Assembly: GCA_965205525.1 (NCBI GenBank)
Contig: OZ242171.1
Coordinates: 620,001-684,000, forward strand
Origin: G965205525 sp965205525
Lineage (GTDB): Bacteria; Pseudomonadota; Gammaproteobacteria; JABABF01
Reading direction: 5' to 3'
Length of the DNA: 64,000 nucleotides
Part shown: positions 34,082 to 41,529 of the stretch, piece after piece
Position numbering within the stretch: the stretch's first letter is position 1
Layout of the letters: each line of letters starts with the position of its first letter
Translations under genes and position numbers: made by a program
Notes under the pieces: model-generated
What the model was told of the DNA's origin: nothing
The model's database searches: none
Seen by the model: the letters and a program-made list of their open reading frames with translations, nothing else

Positions 34082-34106
34082 GCGCTTGGGAAGAGTTGCC
34101 AAGCGC
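34082..34106. terminator. Hairpin after uppP
   Basis: An 8-base-pair perfect stem GCGCTTGG/CCAAGCGC with a nine-base loop begins 15 bases after the uppP stop. It has no following T tract, so it may be a weak terminator or an RNA 3'-end stabiliser rather than a classical terminator. Confidence 0.35.
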
Positions 34107-34155
34107 GCAAATCCTGTATTGCTGCCCTGCTGTTCGGGAGAAAACCGCTCTGCCG

Positions 34156-34164
34156 TGATAGAAT
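34156..34164 (+). promoter_or_regulatory. Extended -10 element upstream of trpS
   Basis: TGATAGAAT forms an extended -10 (TG, one base, then TAGAAT) 39 bases before the GTG start of trpS. No convincing -35 hexamer, consistent with an extended -10 type. It could drive trpS and the motor-like cluster downstream. Confidence 0.35.
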
Positions 34165-34203
34165 CATCTGCACCCGTCTTTTCCCCTTCCCGCGGCTTGT
34201 GCT

Positions 34204-35217
34204 GTGGCTGATAAAACCTGCGTTCTTACCGGTATTACAACCACCGGCACTCCCCACCTCGGCAACTATATCGGGGCTATTCGGCCCTCCATTGCTGCGA
34301 GCCGTGACGGTGGCCTGGACTCCTTCTATTTTCTGGCAGACTACCACGCCCTGGTCAAATGCCGCGACCCGGACTTGGTGGCCCGTTCAACGCGAGAAAT
34401 GACGGCTGCCTGGCTCGCTTTCGGCTTGGATACCGAACACGCAGTTTTCTACCGCCAATCCGATATTTCCGAAATCATGCACCTCCACTGGATCCTTTGC
34501 TGCATGGCGGCAAAGGGGCTGCTCAATCGGGCCCACGCCTACAAGGCGGCAGCGGCGGAAAATATTGAGAGTGCAGATCAGGACCCGGACCGGGCGATTA
34601 CCATGGGTCTGTTCTGCTATCCGATGCTTATGGCGGCGGATATTTTGGCTTTCAATGCGCACCGAGTTCCCGTCGGTCGCGACCAGGTGCAGCACTTGGA
34701 GATGACCCGCGATATCGCCCAGCGTTTCAATCATCATTACGGAGAGCATTTTGTGCTGCCCAAAGCAGAGCTTCCCCCCGCAGGGGAGGCACTGCAGGGG
34801 CTGGACGGGCGCAAGATGAGCAAGAGTTACGGCAACACGATTCCGCTGTTTGCACCTGCCGATAAGCTGCGCCGGCTGGTTATGAAAATCAAGACCAACT
34901 CGCAGCCTCCCGAAGAGCCGAAGGAGACGGAAAACTGCACCTTGTTTCAGATCTACCGGGCCTTTGCCGAGGACGCCGCTGTTCAGTCCCTGGGGGAGCG
35001 CTATCGGCAGGGCATTGCCTGGGGAGAGGTGAAGGAGATAGTCTTTGCCCTCTTAGAAGAAGAATTTGCAGAGCCGCGCCGCCGCTACGAAACCCTGCTG
35101 GCGGATAGTGCCGCCTTGGGGCAGGTCTTGGAAGATGGTGCCGAGCGCGCCCGGGCGCGCAGTGCCCCATTGCTTGAAAAAGTCCGGCAGGCGGCCGGGA
35201 TCCGCCCCCTTCATTGA
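34204..35217 (+). CDS. trpS: Tryptophanyl-tRNA synthetase
   Basis: A 337-residue class I aminoacyl-tRNA synthetase that charges tRNA-Trp. The HIGH-type signature reads PHLGNY near residue 18, and the KMSKS loop is GRKMSKSYGN near residue 202. The start is GTG 34204. The stop lies 26 bases before the next gene, encoding a MotA/TolQ/ExbB-type channel, so cotranscription is possible though the functions are unrelated. Confidence 0.95.
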   Translation: MADKTCVLTGITTTGTPHLGNYIGAIRPSIAASRDGGLDSFYFLADYHALVKCRDPDLVARSTREMTAAWLAFGLDTEHAVFYRQSDISEIMHLHWILCCMAAKGLLNRAHAYKAAAAENIESADQDPDRAITMGLFCYPMLMAADILAFNAHRVPVGRDQVQHLEMTRDIAQRFNHHYGEHFVLPKAELPPAGEALQGLDGRKMSKSYGNTIPLFAPADKLRRLVMKIKTNSQPPEEPKETENCTLFQIYRAFAEDAAVQSLGERYRQGIAWGEVKEIVFALLEEEFAEPRRRYETLLADSAALGQVLEDGAERARARSAPLLEKVRQAAGIRPLH

Positions 35218-35243
35218 ACTGTCGTCGCCAGCGAGACCCCGTT

Positions 35244-36275
35244 ATGACACTTGCCCTGCTTTTTTCAGCTGCCCTGTTTCTGCTGATTTTCCCTAATCTC
35301 GCCCATCTGTTCGGGTTCTCCCCCTGGCTCGGCCTGCTGCCGCCCCTGCTCCTGGTGCCGCTGACCGTTTACCTGCGTCGCGCCGACTCCCAGTATCAGG
35401 CTGATCAGCGGCAGTCCGTTGGCCGCAGCGTGCTTTCTGCCTTCAACCAGCTGACGCTGCTGCTGGTGGCCGTCGCACTCGCCCTGCAGGCCAACGTTGT
35501 GCTGGGGGGGGATGCCCCAGCTGCCTCGGTGGGCCCTGTGCTGCCCTTGTTTATCGCCGCCTTGGCCCTTTATACCTACCATGTATTTCTGATGCGCAGA
35601 CGGGACAGCATACCGGGCGGCGAGCGCATGGCAGATATTCTTCTGGGGCCGCCCCTCCTGCCGACCCTGTGCGCGGCGCTGATTGTGAGCGCCTATCTGC
35701 TGCTGCTGCTGGATGCCTTGGGGGAGATGGCCTCTCTCAGCAGCATTACGGTCCGTTTTTTAGAGCGCGGCATTATTCCGCCGATTACGCTGCTGCTGTT
35801 CTGCTGGGCGCTCCTGCTCTTGGCCTACAAAGGGGGCACAGTCGGCTATCTGCGCCGCATGCTGGCAGAAAACATACTGCCCGACACGATGTACCCCGAT
35901 GTGCAGGGCAACCGGGAGATTCTGGAAGAGCGTTTCCGATACCTCTGGCGCCGCTCGGAGGAATCCTATTTGATACCCCGTTTTATCAGCTGGGCAGTGC
36001 CGATACTTGGCTTTATCGGCACCGTGCTGGGCATTTCTCTGGCGGCGGATGGAATACGCAATATTGTCGGCTCCCAGGCGGGCCTGTCCGGGCTGTCTAG
36101 CGACTTGGGCGCGGCGATTGCCCCTCTCGGCATCGCTTTTGATACCACCCTTATCGCACTCTCCCTCAGCGTGGTGCTAACCCTGATTCAGACCTTGGTC
36201 CAGCGCGCCGAAGAGAGCGCATTGGTGGAGATGGAAGACCGCGTGCGGAAGGATTATCGTGCCGCTTACCCCTGA
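35244..36275 (+). CDS. MotA/TolQ/ExbB-family proton channel-like membrane protein
   Basis: A 343-residue membrane protein. The C-terminal third has the channel-domain core: SWAVPILGFIGTVLGISLA (249-266) and LGAAIAPLGIAFDTTLIALSL (288-308), the two helices that in MotA, TolQ and ExbB line the pore around the partner's transmembrane helix. Before it are about six additional hydrophobic helices (within 1-200) and a cytoplasmic-looking linker at 201-245, which makes it longer than ExbB. It is the first gene of a five-gene run with two single-span partners, a tandem SUMF1-domain protein and a DNA methyltransferase. Likely an ion-driven motor or energiser; exact task unknown. Confidence 0.78.
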   Translation: MTLALLFSAALFLLIFPNLAHLFGFSPWLGLLPPLLLVPLTVYLRRADSQYQADQRQSVGRSVLSAFNQLTLLLVAVALALQANVVLGGDAPAASVGPVLPLFIAALALYTYHVFLMRRRDSIPGGERMADILLGPPLLPTLCAALIVSAYLLLLLDALGEMASLSSITVRFLERGIIPPITLLLFCWALLLLAYKGGTVGYLRRMLAENILPDTMYPDVQGNREILEERFRYLWRRSEESYLIPRFISWAVPILGFIGTVLGISLAADGIRNIVGSQAGLSGLSSDLGAAIAPLGIAFDTTLIALSLSVVLTLIQTLVQRAEESALVEMEDRVRKDYRAAYP

Positions 36276-36798
36276 GCAGCCCTCCGGCGGCGCTGCTGAC
36301 AGCCTCGGGGCGCAGGAGAGGAACAACGCGCCGATGATGGCAATTTTCGGCGGGGCATTTGCCCTGCTGCTTGTTCTCCTGCTGGTGATCAATATGCTGT
36401 CGGAGGCATCGGTGCGGGAGCGTCTGGACAAGCTCGGAGAGGATGGGCAGTATCGCATCAACTGGCAGCAGGGAGGCGAAGGTTTCGTAGTGCTGACTTT
36501 TCCAGATGTGCTGCGTATCGTGGAGAGCGGAGAGTCTGTTACCCGGGGCCGTATCTGCGAGGCAGACAGCCCTTTTGTCGCCTATACCAGGCGGGTTTAT
36601 CAGGCTGACCGCAAGCAGATCGTTTTTGCCATCTTGGAGGGAAGCGTCTCCACCATGTCGGAGGCGCGCAACTGTATACGCGCCCTCATGCCGAACCGCC
36701 TGCTCAATATCGGCTGGATTATCGCGTCCAACGAGCTGCTGAAATCTGTCAACCTAAACGACATTCCTCCCTACATTCAAAATTTCATAGAGCCGTAG
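36259..36798 (+). CDS. Single-span membrane protein of the motor-like cluster
   Basis: A 179-residue protein not matched to a named family. It has a cytoplasmic N-terminal stretch of about 25 residues, one membrane helix (MMAIFGGAFALLLVLLLVIN near 26-45), and a compact periplasmic domain of about 130 residues. This is the ExbD/TolR topology, but there is no acidic residue inside the helix. GTG 36259 overlaps the upstream channel gene by 17 bases, so it is translationally coupled. It probably binds the channel protein or links it to the next partner. Confidence 0.65.
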   Translation: MPLTPEQPSGGAADSLGAQERNNAPMMAIFGGAFALLLVLLLVINMLSEASVRERLDKLGEDGQYRINWQQGGEGFVVLTFPDVLRIVESGESVTRGRICEADSPFVAYTRRVYQADRKQIVFAILEGSVSTMSEARNCIRALMPNRLLNIGWIIASNELLKSVNLNDIPPYIQNFIEP

Positions 36799-36878
36799 TC
36801 TCCGGCAGTCCAGCTTCATGTTTTATCCGATTTTCAATAGCAAAAATTCCGTGCGCTCCGCCTTCCCTCTGCCAACAC

Positions 36879-38747
36879 ATGCGGACTAGCGCGCGCGCGG
36901 TGCCGGATTTTGCCGGTGTTGCCCTAGCAGATATTCTTGCCAATGGTGTGGCCATGCTCATCATCGTCATCGTGCTGACCCTGAATGCCCGCTACGAGCA
37001 GGAGCAGAAGCAGCTGGAGCAGGTGGATGAAGTGTCGGTGATGCTGAGCCGTCAGCTGGCCACATCCATCGTGATGAACCGGTTGTCCTCGAGTCCGCCC
37101 GCCCGCCTGCACGACTATGAGGCATCCCCTTTAGATCGCGTGCGAAACCAGAAAATTCTGCCTATTCTGGAGCTGCACAGGGAGTTCGTGCGGGATTTTT
37201 ACAGCGGGCAAATTTATTCCCGGGATGAGATGCTGTTTGAAGAGAATGCCTTGGATAATTTCATAGTGGGCTTCACCGCTAGCCAGAAACAGCGGCTGCG
37301 GGTGGACATCTATGAAGTGCGGCTGTTCTACATCGCCATGTCCATCCTGAAGGATCACGGGATCGTGCCCCGCCACTGGCATTTCCTAGAGGGCGGCGGC
37401 ATGGGGATAGGCGATGCCGGGTTCTGTCCTGGCGGCACGGCCGGCGGCGATTGCGGAGGTCTCGGCGGTGACGCGGCCGATGCGGCGGCCCGCAACTCGC
37501 TGCGGGAGCTGCTGGCGAAGCAAGGCCAAGGGGAGGGCGAGGGAGAGACGAGCGGACAGAATGCAGGTGAACAGGGTGCCGACGATGAAAGCATAGGGCA
37601 GGGTGCCGGGGAGAGCGGTGCAGCGGGAGAGGGCAGCGGCAGCGGCAGCGGGACGGAGGGAGCTCTGGCCGGACAGGACACCGGGCAGGGCGGAGAGGGC
37701 GCTTTCCCTCCCGACGGTGCAGAACTGGGATGGGGCGGTCCCGGCTCCTCCTCGTCCGAGCGGTATCAGAATGAGAGCGTACAAGGAAGCGGAGGGCAGG
37801 GGGAGGGCGCTGCGGAGGAGGGATTGTTTGAGCAGCTGATGCAGAGCATGACCCAGAGCCCTGCCGCCTCTGGTGCCCGCTCTGCCAACTCGGGCAAGGT
37901 CAAGTTTCGGTGGTCCGCCCCCGAGAGCGGCGGGCCGACCCAGAGTGTGCCGAGAGCGGGAGCCGCGGGGCTTTCCGCTCCGCTTTCAGATGTTTTGAAC
38001 TACCGGGCGGTGCTGTCGGGATTGCTGGAATACATGCGCCAGGTGCAATCGGTGCTGGATGCGGGGGGCTCGCCTCGGCAGCTGGTGGTGAAGATCGGTG
38101 AGAAGGTCGGTGAGCTGATGAAAAATACGCCGCAGGTGCGTCCGGAAGATGTGCCCCGCATAGAATCGCTGGCCTGGCATTTCAGGGGCTACTGGCCGAC
38201 AGATGATCTGCTCTATCTGCGCCGGTTTCAGGGGGATTTGTCCGGGGACAGTGTGCTCATCGTGCCGGTCAATACCGGCTTGGATACCGTCGCCTTGGGA
38301 GTTGAGGACGGGGCGAGCTCCTACGGCCCCCCTGTTTCAGTGCGGCTGCGTGTCAATCTCAGCGAGTATCCGGGCATTTACCGGGGGCTGGCCAAGGAGC
38401 TGGAGCCGGATGCTGTGCTGCTGATGCCGCCGGATGCTGATGCGCCGGAGGAGTTTCGCTGGCGGGTGCTGACCTACGTGAGCCCGCGCCTGGATGATTT
38501 TGTGCTCGCCTTCGTGTATGCCGCCTTTGACCGGGACGGCAACTTGCTGCTGGATGTGCAGGCCAATCAGGTGCGGGTGGACGGGGGGACCCTCCGGGGG
38601 CAGCCGGAGGAGAAATTATTTGGCTGGCGCGGCTGGCTGGTGGCGCTGTACAGCCTGCTGGTGGCGGCCCTGGCATCCTTTCCCTTGCTGCTGCTGCGGT
38701 CCCGTCGGCGACAGCGGCAGCAGAGTGTGGCTGAGAGCGCGGCATGA
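36879..38747 (+). CDS. Large single-span plus C-terminal-anchored protein with Gly/Glu-rich linker (motor-like cluster)
   Basis: A 622-residue protein. The N-terminus reads PDFAGVALADILANGVAMLI and continues as a membrane helix, with Asp18 at its start in the place where ExbD, TolR and MotB carry the proton-binding Asp. Residues about 200-310 form a low-complexity Gly/Ser/Glu/Gln-rich linker, then a globular domain (380-580) and a second membrane helix near 595-612 with an arginine-rich cytoplasmic tail. It therefore appears to span the membrane twice with most of it in the periplasm. No family recognised; the last four bases overlap the SUMF1 gene. Confidence 0.7.
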   Translation: MRTSARAVPDFAGVALADILANGVAMLIIVIVLTLNARYEQEQKQLEQVDEVSVMLSRQLATSIVMNRLSSSPPARLHDYEASPLDRVRNQKILPILELHREFVRDFYSGQIYSRDEMLFEENALDNFIVGFTASQKQRLRVDIYEVRLFYIAMSILKDHGIVPRHWHFLEGGGMGIGDAGFCPGGTAGGDCGGLGGDAADAAARNSLRELLAKQGQGEGEGETSGQNAGEQGADDESIGQGAGESGAAGEGSGSGSGTEGALAGQDTGQGGEGAFPPDGAELGWGGPGSSSSERYQNESVQGSGGQGEGAAEEGLFEQLMQSMTQSPAASGARSANSGKVKFRWSAPESGGPTQSVPRAGAAGLSAPLSDVLNYRAVLSGLLEYMRQVQSVLDAGGSPRQLVVKIGEKVGELMKNTPQVRPEDVPRIESLAWHFRGYWPTDDLLYLRRFQGDLSGDSVLIVPVNTGLDTVALGVEDGASSYGPPVSVRLRVNLSEYPGIYRGLAKELEPDAVLLMPPDADAPEEFRWRVLTYVSPRLDDFVLAFVYAAFDRDGNLLLDVQANQVRVDGGTLRGQPEEKLFGWRGWLVALYSLLVAALASFPLLLLRSRRRQRQQSVAESAA

Positions 38748-40333
38748 AAATCCCCTTTCGTCTGCGTTTTTCCCTGGTCTTCCTGCTGGTTCTGCTGCTG
38801 GCGGCGATGGCGGTGGTGACCCGGCTGCGCCTGCCCGCCGCTCGGCTGGACACCGTGGAGCTGGATCTCAAGCCGGCTCCTGCTGTCAGCGAGCAGGGAC
38901 AGAGATTGGACCAGATACTGCTAGCCAATCTGACCTCCGTGCAGGGGGACGCAGAATTGATTCGGGTGCTGGACAGGCCCCGGCGCCAGGTGCGCCTCAG
39001 GCGTTTTTGGATTGATACCTGCGAGGTGAGCCAGGGGAACTTTGAATCTTTCCTGCGCTGGAAGGAGCAGCACTCCAATGTGCTCCTCGGCGCACCGGAC
39101 GAGCCCCGCGGCTGGCGTTACGGCACTATCTCACGAGGGCATCGCATTGCTGGTCGTCTGCAATCTCCGGCGAGCGGTGTCGCCTATTACGATGCCTATG
39201 CTTACTGCCGTGCTGCCGGGGGACGGCTGCCCTATGCCGGGGAATGGCAGGCTGCCGCCGGCGGTATGGAGGGGCGGCTCTATCCCTGGGGCGATGTGCC
39301 GCGGTCAGATGATTGGCCCTACCTGGATCCGGTTCTGAATGCCAGCCAGATATGCGGCCTGCACCCGACCACAGATACGCCAGAGGGCGTTCACAACATG
39401 GCGGGCGGGGTGGAGGAGTGGAGCCAGGGGGAGCCGTCCAAGGATGGGAGTTCCCCCCCCATGCTGCACGGCGCGCCGGCCAATAGCGGCGGTGCCCGAA
39501 TTATTTATGCTCTGAATGGTCTGCAGCGGAGCGCATCGCCCCGTCATCGCTCCCACCAGACGGGTTTTCGCTGTGTCTATCTGCGCCCGCCCCCTTCCAG
39601 GCTGCCCTGGGGCGGTCTGCCGCGCCAGGTTGCAATAGCGGCGGGGGATTACCCGATAGGGCTGCCGGAGGATGCGAGCCTGCCGCGCTTTGTCAGTGTG
39701 CTGCCCTCGGGGCAGCTGACTCGGATTGCCGAACTGCTCAAGGGCAAAAGTGCTTCGCGCCACATCAGAATGGGCCTATGCGAGGTGAGCCGGACTCATT
39801 ACCAGCTATTTCTGCGGGATCCATTGGTAAAGCTGGGACTGTTTGCCAATGACAGCGAGCCAGCGGGGGTAGATTATCTTCCCTTGGACTGGGAACAACA
39901 GCGCGGGCAGCCCAAACTGCCGGTGTCTGGGGTGAGTTGGTGGGCCGCGGATGCCTTTGCCCGCTGGGTCGGCGGCCGTCTGCCGGATGCCTACGAGTGG
40001 TTTGCCGCGGCTTCCGGGGGCGATGGGCAGCGATACCCTTGGGGAGAAACATTTAATCCGCAATACGTGCTGAGTGCAGACCGGCCCGATGCAGCTCCAG
40101 CTGTCTGCGGCGGAGTTGCCAGCGACAGGAGCGCCGATGGAATTTTAGATTTAGGAGGCAATCTCTCCGAATGGACCAGAAGTTTGGCGGTGACAGGCGG
40201 AAGTTACTCGGCACTGGCGCGGGGGGGCAGCTATCTTCTGCCCGGGGCGGATACCGCCCGCAGCGCCTTTTCCCGCCCGCTACCCTTGGACCACCGCGCA
40301 TCGGACGTGGGATTTCGGGTAGTATTTGATTGA
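38744..40333 (+). CDS. Tandem SUMF1/formylglycine-generating-enzyme-like domain protein
   Basis: A 529-residue protein with an N-terminal membrane anchor (residues 10-26) and two FGE-sulfatase (SUMF1) domains. The first has DTCEVSQGNF, GGRLPYAGEWQAAA and YPWGD; the second has LCEVSRTHY, GGRLPDAYEWFAAA and YPWGETF, then the terminal ARGGSYL and DVGFRVV. The catalytic cysteine region of true FGE is not present in either domain (for example SRPLPLDHRASD), so these are probably binding or structural modules, as in GldK/GldJ. Its ATG overlaps the preceding stop by four bases; its stop overlaps the methyltransferase ATG by one base. Confidence 0.83.
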   Translation: MKIPFRLRFSLVFLLVLLLAAMAVVTRLRLPAARLDTVELDLKPAPAVSEQGQRLDQILLANLTSVQGDAELIRVLDRPRRQVRLRRFWIDTCEVSQGNFESFLRWKEQHSNVLLGAPDEPRGWRYGTISRGHRIAGRLQSPASGVAYYDAYAYCRAAGGRLPYAGEWQAAAGGMEGRLYPWGDVPRSDDWPYLDPVLNASQICGLHPTTDTPEGVHNMAGGVEEWSQGEPSKDGSSPPMLHGAPANSGGARIIYALNGLQRSASPRHRSHQTGFRCVYLRPPPSRLPWGGLPRQVAIAAGDYPIGLPEDASLPRFVSVLPSGQLTRIAELLKGKSASRHIRMGLCEVSRTHYQLFLRDPLVKLGLFANDSEPAGVDYLPLDWEQQRGQPKLPVSGVSWWAADAFARWVGGRLPDAYEWFAAASGGDGQRYPWGETFNPQYVLSADRPDAAPAVCGGVASDRSADGILDLGGNLSEWTRSLAVTGGSYSALARGGSYLLPGADTARSAFSRPLPLDHRASDVGFRVVFD

Positions 40334-41253
40334 TGAGTGCTCCCACCAAGCCGCGCAGCAGCACCCTGCAGTCTCGGCCAAAGCAGAAGAAAAAAAAGAA
40401 GATTGTTTTGCCGAACGGGAAGGTCAAGGGACGGGTCGTCTGCGCTGACAACATGGAAGTGCTGACCTCTCTGCCGGATGGAATCGCAGACTTGATCTAT
40501 ATTGACCCGCCCTTTAATACCGGCACCAGGCAGAAGCGCCAGCGTATCCGCACGGTGCGCGACGATAAGAATGGAGACCGCACCGGCTTTCAAGGTCGCC
40601 GCTACCGCACCATAAAGGCGGGCACAAGCAGCTACGCAGATCGTTTTGATGATTATTTGGCTTTTTTAGCACCCCGCTTGGAAGAGACGCATCGGGTGCT
40701 GGCTCCCCATGGCTCTTTGTTTCTGCACTTGGATTGCCGGGAGGTGCATTATTGCAAGGTGCGGCTGGATGAAATTTTTGGGCGGGACTGCTTTCAGAAT
40801 GAAATCATCTGGGCCTACGATTATGGCGGGCGCCCCAGGAATCGCTGGCCCGCCAAGCATGACAACATCCTCTGGTACACGAAGGACCCGGAGAACTATA
40901 CCTTTCGTCGGGAGGAGAGCGATCGCATTCCCTATATGGCCCCGGCCATGGCGGGTGCCAAAAAAGCAGCCCGAGGCAAGCTTCCAACAGATGTTTGGTG
41001 GCACACCATCGTACCCACCAACGGCGGGGAGAAGACCGGCTATGCAACCCAGAAACCTCTCGGCGTTCTAAGGCGCATTATCGGTGTGCATGCCGAGCCC
41101 GAAGGTCTTATGCTAGACCTCTTTGCAGGCAGCGGCACCGCCGGCATAGCTGCCTTGGAGCAGAACTGCCGCTTCCTGCTGGTGGACAATAGCAAAGAGG
41201 CGATTGCAGTGATGAAAAAACGCTTTGCCAAACACGCCGTGGAGTTTGAATAA
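40333..41253 (+). CDS. DNA methyltransferase, beta-class N6-adenine type
   Basis: A 306-residue S-adenosylmethionine-dependent DNA methyltransferase. The catalytic motif IDPPFNTG (DPPF) is near residue 56 and the cofactor motif LDLFAGSGTAG lies near the C-terminus, the order IV then I that defines the beta class (CcrM and YhdJ-like). The N-terminus has a stretch KQKKKKKIV encoded by an A8 tract at 40390-40397. The ATG shares its A with the TGA of the SUMF1 gene, which means coupling; no restriction endonuclease gene is adjacent. Role either orphan epigenetic regulation or a component of the upstream cluster. Confidence 0.87.
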   Translation: MSAPTKPRSSTLQSRPKQKKKKKIVLPNGKVKGRVVCADNMEVLTSLPDGIADLIYIDPPFNTGTRQKRQRIRTVRDDKNGDRTGFQGRRYRTIKAGTSSYADRFDDYLAFLAPRLEETHRVLAPHGSLFLHLDCREVHYCKVRLDEIFGRDCFQNEIIWAYDYGGRPRNRWPAKHDNILWYTKDPENYTFRREESDRIPYMAPAMAGAKKAARGKLPTDVWWHTIVPTNGGEKTGYATQKPLGVLRRIIGVHAEPEGLMLDLFAGSGTAGIAALEQNCRFLLVDNSKEAIAVMKKRFAKHAVEFE

Positions 41254-41267
41254 CCCCCCAAAGGAGC

Positions 41268-41305
41268 GGGGACTTTCCAGTCCCCGGGGGACAGGAATGT
41301 CCCCC
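41268..41305. repeat. Two contiguous hairpins after the methyltransferase gene
   Basis: Two perfect inverted repeats sit back to back: GGGGACT/AGTCCCC with loop TTCC (41268-41285) and GGGGGACA/TGTCCCCC with loop GGAA (41286-41305). No T tract follows. They lie between the methyltransferase stop and the tRNA-Leu promoter and could block transcription or protect the 3' end. Confidence 0.6.
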
Positions 41306-41342
41306 CTCCGGTACTGTTGTTCATAGCGATGGCAACATTGCA

Positions 41343-41348
41343 TATAAT
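41343..41348 (+). promoter_or_regulatory. Perfect -10 element for tRNA-Leu
   Basis: TATAAT is present at 41343-41348, 38 bases before the tRNA. A -35 hexamer is not obvious (TTCATA with 17-base spacing is a poor match). Transcription would start near 41355. Confidence 0.5.
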
Positions 41349-41385
41349 GCCCTTTTTAATTACATAGTACTGCAAAGTTTTTACT

Positions 41386-41472
41386 GCCGGGATGGTGAAA
41401 TTGGTAGACACAGGAGACTCAAAATCTCCCGCCGGCAACGGCATGTCGGTTCAAGTCCGACTCCCGGCACCA
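41386..41472 (+). tRNA. tRNA-Leu (anticodon CAA)
   Basis: An 87-base type II tRNA. The acceptor stem GCCGGGA pairs perfectly with TCCCGGC, the anticodon stem GGAGA/TCTCC encloses CTCAAAA (anticodon CAA), the long variable arm pairs GCCG with CGGC, and the T-arm GTCGG/CCGAC is complete. CCA is encoded. The queA frame runs straight out of this tRNA. Confidence 0.96.
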
Positions 41473-41529
41473 TCTATTTCATCGCCCCAGGGAAGAGGGC
41501 GGTGCGCTGTTTCGGGGAGACGGGACGCT

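Noticed and set aside
41392..41529. Open frame from inside tRNA-Leu leading into queA
   Set aside because: The first part is the tRNA itself translated; it is an artefact of an open frame, not a real N-terminal extension.
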